Below are positions 48,401 to 51,110 of a DNA stretch of 51,110 nt, one piece after another. The translations under genes and the position numbers were made by a program. Each line of letters starts with the position of its first letter. Position 1 is the stretch's first letter. The notes beneath the pieces are model-generated. The model worked only from the letters and a program-made list of their open reading frames with translations. It searched no databases and was not told the origin of the DNA. The DNA is taken from NCBI RefSeq assembly GCF_001613225.1, contig NZ_BDBY01000029.1:1-51110 (forward strand), given 5' to 3'. Source of the stretch: Nocardia pseudovaccinii NBRC 100343. GTDB taxonomy: Bacteria > Actinomycetota > Actinomycetes > Mycobacteriales > Mycobacteriaceae.

Positions 48401-51110
48401 GGCTTCCGATGCCGAGTGGCCGTCATCAGCGGCTTGGTCGACATCCTCCGGTGGACGGCTGCCGATGCGCCCGGACGGTCCGATATTTCCCGGGTCGCCG
48501 GTGCTCAGCCCTGCGATCACTCCGGCCACGTACCCCGGGGGCGGCAGTTGGGGTTCCGGTACGTGGTCCGGCGCCTGCCGGGTCGGGGCAGTAGCGTCCG
48601 AGACCCCATCGGCCGGGTCGCGCCCGGCAGCGATGGCGCTGTTTGCGGTTTCGGGTCGAGTGAACGTCACGACGACGTTGTGATAGTGGCCCCGGACGCC
48701 CTGGAGGAGATCACAACGGATGTCGGTGAATCCGCGGCGGGCCGCCATCCGCCCCGTGAACGTGCGACCGGCCGCCGCCTCCGGCGACAGATCCGGATTC
48801 TCGCGGAGCAAGGTGTTGAACTTGTCGATGTTGGTGGTCAGGCCGTCGTAGGTGTCGGTCCAGAAATCCTGGATCCCGGTGACCAGATGACCGATCTCGG
48901 CTTCCATCTGTGCGACCATCGCGAACCCCCGGGGTGTGCGTTCACTCGCCCGCACCTGCAGGCGGAGGATGCCGTCTTTGTCGACAGAGGCGAGCACGCC
49001 CTCCGGCGGGAGCGGCCGGCCGTCGTCGTCGACCAGGGGCGTCAAGCCGTAGTCGTTGTCGTACCGCCGGACGGCATGCTGGACGCCAGCGTTGTACTCG
49101 GCTATCGGATCGCCGCGGCGAGCGCCGTCGGGCGGACCATCCGACGGCCTGCTGCCGATCAAATCCTCGGGACTGGATCCGTTGGCAGGCCTGGTGAAGT
49201 CGAGCCGGAGACGATGCCAGACCTGGCCCTGAGGCAACGGATCGGCGGTCTCGACGTCGATGCGGCAATCCACGTCGGACAGGTCTCGGCGCAGTTGCTC
49301 AGCCGTCACACCCGCAGCGGGATCGGCGGGGTCCGGGCGGGTGTAGTCCAGCTGTGCGACCAATCGCGGTCGGCCTTCGGCGTCCTGCGACGAGGTCACG
49401 ACGATTACGGGGGCATCCCCTGCCCGGGTGCGAGCGATGTCCGCGACCCGCAGTATCGCCTCGATGACGTCCAGGGACATTCCCAAAGGATCAGATTCGG
49501 GCAGTCGAGCCGCGACCGTGTCGGCGAGGGTGTCGGGGTCCGAGGCGTCAGCGCCGGGCCGGACGACCAGCTGCCAGCGGAACCCGCTGTACCCCTCCCG
49601 CATTTCGGCCGCGTGCGAGCGGGCGTCGCGATAGGCGTCCAGCGCCGTATAACCAGGGTCGTATGCCAACCGGTCGGCGATCTCCCCGAGCTTCGCGGAG
49701 TGGTCGCGGCGCATGTCCCGGTTGGCCAGCAACCACCCGTCCGGCGGCCGGTATCCCGTGTCGGGATGAACGAAGGTGGCACTGCCACGCAGGCGGTTGA
49801 CGAGGGCCTGACGTACGGTGACATGGTCGTCTTCCGGTGTCAGACGTCCGAACCTGTCCGCGAGCCGCAGCGCCTCGCCGATGTCGCTGACCCGTGCACC
49901 CCATTCGGACAGGACTCGCCCGAAAACGCGTGCCGGGTCGAAGCGCCGTGACATCAGGTCTTCGAGGGCCAGTTCGATGCTCCGCACCACCGCGTCGGGC
50001 TCCGACAAACCCTGCAGGTCCGCGGCGGCGACCCACCGGGCAACCCGCATTGCGACGTCGAATTCACCGTCGGTCAGCTCCCCCCAGCGCTGCCGCATCT
50101 CCCCCACGGCCGCAGCGGACGCGATCATCTGGGTTCCGGTCCGCTCGTCGAATCCTGTGCCGTTCACCGCGAATGCCAGGATCCGCGCGGCGCTCGGGTC
50201 GAACCCGTGCGACAGGGCGCGGTCATGGAGCAACTCCGCGGAGCGCAACTCGTCGTAGCCCTCAGGGTTGTCGCTGCGCCGCCCGCCACCGTAGACGAGG
50301 TCGCTCCAGGCGTCGGCGGCCATCGCCCAAATGATCTCGCGCAGGCCGACGCCCTTCAGCACACCGTTATCCACGATGTGGCGCAGGTCCTCGGCCACGT
50401 CCATGCCGTTGTGATACAGCGCCGCCACCCCGAACTCACGCAGTTCGAAGGCCTCGTCGTGGATCTGGTTGACGCGACCGACGTCGGGGTGGCCGTACAG
50501 CGTCCGGTTGGCGAACAGTCCCTCGGCCGCCAGCCGGATCCCGCGCCGGAGCAACGGATCGCCGAGCTCTTCCCTCGGTATCCGCGCGCGCAGGATCTCG
50601 GTCACCTCGTCGATCTCGCGCTCGATGACTTCCGCGGGCAACGGCGGACGCGCCGGATGCAGCAGGTGATCCTTGATCCGGTCCGCTGTCGCACGGTCCT
50701 GCGTCTCCTGCATCCAGGCATAGACGTCGGCCAGCAGAGCGACCTTCATCCCACCCGCGGTCGGTCGCCACGACCGACCAGCCAGATCCTCGTGCGACAC
50801 CCTGTCGGTCCCGACACCGGGCCACCCCACCGACACCCGGAACCGGCCATGCGCCAACACCGAGCGCTGTGCGCCGACCGGCGCCCAGCCTTCCGCCTCG
50901 CACTGCCGGTACAGCCACTCCGGAACCGACAGCTCGACGACATCATGCCCACCCGCAGGGTCCGAACCCGATATCTGCGCCGCCGCCGCACGTCCCACCA
51001 CAACGCCGTGCTCGGCGAGCACCCCACCGAGCTCACCGACGTCGATCGGCCCGGCCACTCCCGGTATCCCGGCCTCCGCCGTTCCTCGTTCGGCGCGGCC
51101 TGCTGGATCC
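39482..51110 (-). CDS. giant modular protein (more than 3,870 codons; N-terminus beyond right edge)
   Basis: One uninterrupted minus-strand frame from the right window edge to TAA at 39482-39484. Residue numbers here count from an internal GTG at 51058; the frame is open beyond it. Modules: degenerate HD-like region (about 185-345); unknown region with FTRP ends (400-635); a recurrent Nocardia effector-type domain (650-803, EAAAGRTFTGRMAARRGFTD); helical region (910-1160); ADP-ribosyltransferase-like region (1255-1530); six XRE HTH units (1618-2095); sigma-70-like segment (2101-2350); two XRE units (2470-2634); two DUF1023-type alpha/beta hydrolases (2668-3120 and 3131-3516); a decayed GDPD-like barrel (3600-3830). 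IGSRP and PWS linkers separate modules. A signal or WXG region may lie outside. It is probably a polymorphic effector; function unproven. Confidence 0.85.
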   Translation of the reverse strand, partial: DPAGRAERGTAEAGIPGVAGPIDVGELGGVLAEHGVVVGRAAAAQISGSDPAGGHDVVELSVPEWLYRQCEAEGWAPVGAQRSVLAHGRFRVSVGWPGVGTDRVSHEDLAGRSWRPTAGGMKVALLADVYAWMQETQDRATADRIKDHLLHPARPPLPAEVIEREIDEVTEILRARIPREELGDPLLRRGIRLAAEGLFANRTLYGHPDVGRVNQIHDEAFELREFGVAALYHNGMDVAEDLRHIVDNGVLKGVGLREIIWAMAADAWSDLVYGGGRRSDNPEGYDELRSAELLHDRALSHGFDPSAARILAFAVNGTGFDERTGTQMIASAAAVGEMRQRWGELTDGEFDVAMRVARWVAAADLQGLSEPDAVVRSIELALEDLMSRRFDPARVFGRVLSEWGARVSDIGEALRLADRFGRLTPEDDHVTVRQALVNRLRGSATFVHPDTGYRPPDGWLLANRDMRRDHSAKLGEIADRLAYDPGYTALDAYRDARSHAAEMREGYSGFRWQLVVRPGADASDPDTLADTVAARLPESDPLGMSLDVIEAILRVADIARTRAGDAPVIVVTSSQDAEGRPRLVAQLDYTRPDPADPAAGVTAEQLRRDLSDVDCRIDVETADPLPQGQVWHRLRLDFTRPANGSSPEDLIGSRPSDGPPDGARRGDPIAEYNAGVQHAVRRYDNDYGLTPLVDDDGRPLPPEGVLASVDKDGILRLQVRASERTPRGFAMVAQMEAEIGHLVTGIQDFWTDTYDGLTTNIDKFNTLLRENPDLSPEAAAGRTFTGRMAARRGFTDIRCDLLQGVRGHYHNVVVTFTRPETANSAIAAGRDPADGVSDATAPTRQAPDHVPEPQLPPPGYVAGVIAGLSTGDPGNIGPSGRIGSRPPEDVDQAADDGHSASEAGTRRTSMPWSRSPRQHQRISPNEIPFVRTGDFADDRVAGPIGSPQQLLLTEEHAVALSVALTERDQAADRITDQVRELGHALASLISESGAVDLVSLTGIADELKTFLDQQLNAYAETPQGRRDRMFATLRDVTARSRLDDSDIRVLAELVPIEHSGISALIPWAKDRHAQALHAAARDKLAELQTDEPTTGQVDKLVRALNDSVREQIDGLKRTLLHGDGSTRTVQELLGGIATLRSAVSTAREHITSQWRTLSDDQLRPLLTALARGESTRDDVIDKITRVGEPLHISHRVNQALVISEKSFERIYAETSLRGFVMRERDARHIAGFDDVTSRICSMMGLPETSHAVADRVADAAARRRSDFARFVDPADTLYLHFTPNIRAIATDGMIRSAAHEEIINTTGAHSSGVHFIKSGDLTGTEDFNMYVGYAGLSHSLGDRSRLPDPLGAIVVMPLGAIIETTPLRNEVKTTDEQESHLSCDATFRPPDEENIYSYSLDNAYIIPCYSGRQVSSEERIVADPVTGERINVPVAEPVRDAFRRTGYKEAWIERHIVDLPARLATDPETRVLNYDHNRELIRQAQDEIRRRMAEDGVYNGRYCVPLVSQHERQFELMDFHGTTRLGFFSASSQAVEHLVLIDRYSPVSDADGSEQSIPLPDISHNAEPEQGSPGRLGDGSPVTPPENRRGVTEEHGMATRADTEEDRPGDGNRPRGFIGSRPREQSDPSLDAARGAWLKALRLEQGLKQKDVAQAAGLTNAALSNIENGRRTALGTFQQVCRVLGVGGEALAEATRRFYPDVELETDAAVHDSPGGWVAAHRNNQGMTKADLARAVGVTPTRIGEIENGDRPPPNLFFRIARALGVGPQALAEATRSLYPDLVLDLDPSAHDPASPGNWISALRHDRDTTQAELARTAGTSAGYVAGIEGGDYTPGSIIFRRICRALEVAPELLSTATHHFYPDLELGLDPDTHSPASPGSWIVALRHDRDMTRIELAKAVGPGWGHLAHIETGNYVPRFAVFRRICEVLGIDDELLQIATRHFYPHIDLDLEPTANDLGKWITALRHDRDMSRAELARVTGLSTKYLAQVETENRRPRFGTFRRICRVLGVSGGMLIEAVRDFYSDITADIDPASHELLGRWIKALRHDEGMSAADLARQARMPPRTVSSIENNEYLPRLMKLRQLCRALGIRGELLLEIVERFYADRYERSGYRDEEELFKRYVLTRVGSPEEQEIRDEIFERFAWVPNAVARRERPDIRDDAVQAASIGMLSAIHSHVPSASFAAHAWASCRGAILRYRLALRFPDLDNRTRKIVSTVEAQIGRMVSAGAAVEDTEIARETGLKVVDVALAREILAHPTLSLNAPINGKDGSRQRDTADPAPAGFSDTDFTLTVRAALADMADPAIAEQLVMLHLVEGMSLARTAERLGLQAAAATDILADTIARLRAAFDHREPADATANEQNRPTPWSKARSEPDQPPIPSASHSDSAPEEGTTKPGGFIGSRPPEPGASSRKTPSQTTPWSRLSDSAAHAGVGGGGEAAETAPQPSRVEEFAADPPGGSASPAAWPTPDGTQPFRRWLRAARLARGLTQARLAARMGVPNSAKYIGSLERGVTITRDMAVRLLAGLGAPDEVAEAVIREYFPDEDGELPDPRSDRLRHPKDWVIAARTSKGLSRAELAARAGVSLSGLSQKERAENPRGEFGISPDYALRLLAGLDAPADIAAAFMSRFYPGWEAEVSADERPSTGPGGFIGTRPEDDTQAEPGRAGADTSADLIGPVDAHAGLPTYIPPDAEMRRRADRVLRAHWGAGASPDDLVYRWRRSTAKRPLPAVQECAEHAARNVRRMRNLNVDELRALARVWPEFVGKAGGFPSGVRDQANRWAFAKTRAALEIATATTKLSGRERALREYLLNVEDLLIRAGQRAATVVTPGVPVPTVLLERFDADDPGTGSIMISFGSGNPVAEAWHVDGTDRDLRRFDQRMQLACNHYEVAVRENPERPVRVVVWSGTDGHRLAGDMAVLSADVDTGSSPHPAVRPERQLIVHGNGGRPAKKALAHEWAARTLDTVVVCGEPNLRTMSDALAGIASSCDMYYGVVSRASAPGKAKDSPGVQYACRFPTGDAGRTNAVLKDMRDKAQRYEKEPFEAGKPIDDEFLLYIDDRTKAPSEALENIGHILAGCPDRVTRHDPAQDGRVRFAECIERAVDEQSESVYSGILPRDPHSGTPTLSEASGAAALARSAIEKRGGLGAGPEVLLHRGLPDDFTRAGRLAADNKRWWNSLHRDQQRAIVAYCPEIVGNAPGLPTEVANYANDYWRYATASAIHAKGSKNASRTERQVFRNLYAVGEALTRSVTVHRDIPAPVVATVALDPQAFGGNGSGTFVIGNCRLEDADHVIWYVDGVNTRLQSAPARLASARNLYEELVRADRSTKVAVVCWIGYEAPANNKEAWASRPGLAEAGGRLFARDVLALRAVTGARFSKLGYSYGTPVVAEGGVGGRLDGVFEHGVVMGSPGRGLRFDSAMDASCRRSWVLAQSDDPVTGFGGDAPDARGRVLGDGPFGLGTDPATDTDATRVHAERGFPYSLAPFDGHGEYLQYSLVGAAQPTESLRHAAWCLAGRGNEVPTEQHRPTVDNPGVMHRIRASVVDAAGDRRAPQLDAALAAPGDHRSRRDLPGPAAGVTTEGVGSLWSGPVEAAGAAVGSTDVARVGPRLAVQLGKGGHTDAGQACADALMIGVNAIIVEVGQAAGDVAALDVICRSAAFKDVALSVEVLAGPTWSESKVRAKVAQIAATLERNGIRGELHAFDLRVLTAAAELAPDRQRVAMVNTLTVVAKGMRGAAGWMASALRPEAEKIDSIIDDARRAGADGVAIPYALLSEDFARQTAEAGMRLAVWGATGSNRIREMLRRGVGEIWTGKKTKDLALLRAEVAESGSRIPEAFAPSKRSGGPPRATPWSGSRFDDGSGSKSGG
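40511..43057 (-). other. tandem DUF1023-type alpha/beta hydrolase domains, one lacking its nucleophile
   Basis: Domain 2 (residues about 3131-3516) has the nucleophile elbow KLGYSYGTPV (Ser3373), an acid in LAQSDDPV (Asp3425/3426) and a His in FDGHGEYL (His3479). Domain 1 (about 2668-3120) aligns in order (RVWPEFVGKAGGFPSGVRDQ with VAYCPEIVGNAPGLPTEVAN), but its elbow reads LIVHGNGGRPA, with Gly2936 in place of Ser. Domain 1 is probably inactive. Confidence 0.7.
44009..44758 (-). other. sigma-70-like segment inside the giant protein
   Basis: Residues about 2101-2350. Region 2: DDAVQAASIGMLSAIHSHVP then AHAWASCRGAILRYRL. Region 3: VEAQIGRMVSAGAAVEDTEI ARETGLK. Region 4: LVMLHLVEGMSLARTAERLG LQAAAATDILADTIARLR. 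The order and spacing match a complete group-3 (SigB/FliA-like) sigma factor. Confidence 0.75.
44774..46207 (-). repeat. array of six tandem XRE helix-turn-helix units
   Basis: Six units of about 80 residues (1618-2095). Each has W-x-x-ALRHDRDM, an LA-x-x-x-G HTH core, IE-x-G, FRRICRALGV and an FYPD ending. Units 3-5 are nearly identical around ALRHDRD, and the DNA repeats too: sequences near 45192-45232, 45431-45480 and 45681-45730 share CCCGGTC(G/A)TG(A/G)CGCAG. This indicates tandem duplication within the gene. Confidence 0.85.
46469..47296 (-). other. possible ADP-ribosyltransferase-like module of the giant protein
   Basis: Residues about 1255-1530. DTLYLHFTPNIRAIATDGMI has the H-x-T...N-(x)-I-...-D/G-M order seen at the start of DarT/ART-type folds. 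Further on, GVHFIKSGDL and YIIPCYSGRQ are strand-like. The underlying DNA (about 46.4-48.4 kb) is visibly less GC-rich than the rest of the ORF. No complete ART catalytic triad could be fixed by eye. Confidence 0.3.
50024..50506 (-). other. degenerate HD-phosphohydrolase-like region of the giant protein
   Basis: Residues about 185-345. The stretch EIIWAMAADAWSDLVYGGGR, then NPEGYDELRSAELLHDRALS and AARILAFAVNGTGFDE, follows the order of predicted metal-dependent HD phosphohydrolases. The central His-Asp pair appears as Ser-Asp (AWSDLVY). If homologous, it is likely inactive. Confidence 0.35.

Larger units (their letters stand above)
43127..49159 (-). repeat. five dispersed IGSRP linker motifs
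   Basis: The pentapeptide I-G-(S/T)-R-P occurs at 49145-49159, 48452-48466, 46244-46264, 43883-43903 and 43127-43147; the last three extend to G-F-I-G-(S/T)-R-P. Each lies in a Pro/Gly/Asp-rich linker at a module boundary. PWS motifs (residues 893-896, 2353-2356, 2407-2410, 3841-3844) lie in similar linkers. Confidence 0.8.

Noticed and set aside
39482..51110. Splitting the giant ORF into several adjacent genes
   Set aside because: No stop codon separates the modules, and the linkers keep the same frame. No internal start was found that would force a split, though internal initiation cannot be excluded.
1..51110. tRNA or rRNA genes, insertion sequences, integration sites
   Set aside because: None could be recognised by eye on either strand; a covariance-model search would be needed to exclude small RNAs.

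Overview
The window is GC-rich actinobacterial chromosome, most likely from Nocardia or a close mycolate-containing relative. Evidence: strong G/C bias at third codon positions, a leuA with a short Leu-codon leader peptide, a DUF5753 XRE regulator paired with DUF397, an ECF42 sigma factor next to a DGPF protein, many TetR regulators, cholesterol-regulon-like operators, and a very large modular ORF of a type seen in Nocardia. No rRNA, tRNA, CRISPR array or insertion sequence was recognised.

Layout. 1-1.4 kb: 5' part of leuA (minus strand, runs off the left edge) with a leader peptide and mutually exclusive hairpins. 1.45-6.2 kb: GntR regulator, lone ABC ATPase, DGPF protein with ECF42 sigma factor, two SRPBCC-like proteins divergent from a TetR regulator. 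6.3-14.8 kb: HAD phosphatase, hotdog thioesterase, a minus-strand operon DUF1214 - SDR - sulfotransferase, a divergent IclR regulator, then cysD-cysNC, which make the sulfotransferase co-substrate PAPS. Three AACnnGTT boxes resembling the KstR (cholesterol regulon) operator sit at the promoters of this block. 14.8-20.4 kb: MerR regulator, the DUF397/XRE locus with several small genes, a lipoprotein, and two decayed genes (an ESX-type protein and a LuxR tail). 20.4-26.8 kb: two TetR-controlled sets for lipid or small-molecule metabolism (CrtC-like DUF7064/7065 protein, aminoglycoside-phosphotransferase-like kinase, D-cysteine desulfhydrase-like enzyme, acyl-CoA dehydrogenase). 26.8-30.5 kb: a four-gene envelope operon with a Met/His-rich protein and a CsoR-like operator, probably for copper.

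30.9-37.7 kb: a tightly overlapping six-gene operon of GntR/UTRA regulator, 2x[4Fe-4S] ferredoxin, substrate-binding lipoprotein with a NosL-like tail, permease, ATPase, and an AprA/fumarate-reductase-like flavoprotein with a C-terminal HEAT-repeat region. It looks like an importer coupled to an AprAB-like redox enzyme for an unidentified, perhaps sulfur-containing, compound.

37.7-39.4 kb: small secreted protein, NAD(P)-binding protein, phosphoribosyltransferase. 39.5 kb to the right edge: one uninterrupted minus-strand reading frame of more than 3,870 codons whose start lies outside the window. It joins a degenerate HD-like region, a shared Nocardia effector-type module, an ADP-ribosyltransferase-like region, six tandem XRE helix-turn-helix units, a complete sigma-70-like segment, two more XRE units, two DUF1023-type alpha/beta hydrolase domains (one without its nucleophile) and a decayed GDPD-like barrel. 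The modules are separated by recurring IGSRP and PWS linkers. This ORF and the AprAB-like/transport operon are the two strongest candidates for undescribed systems.
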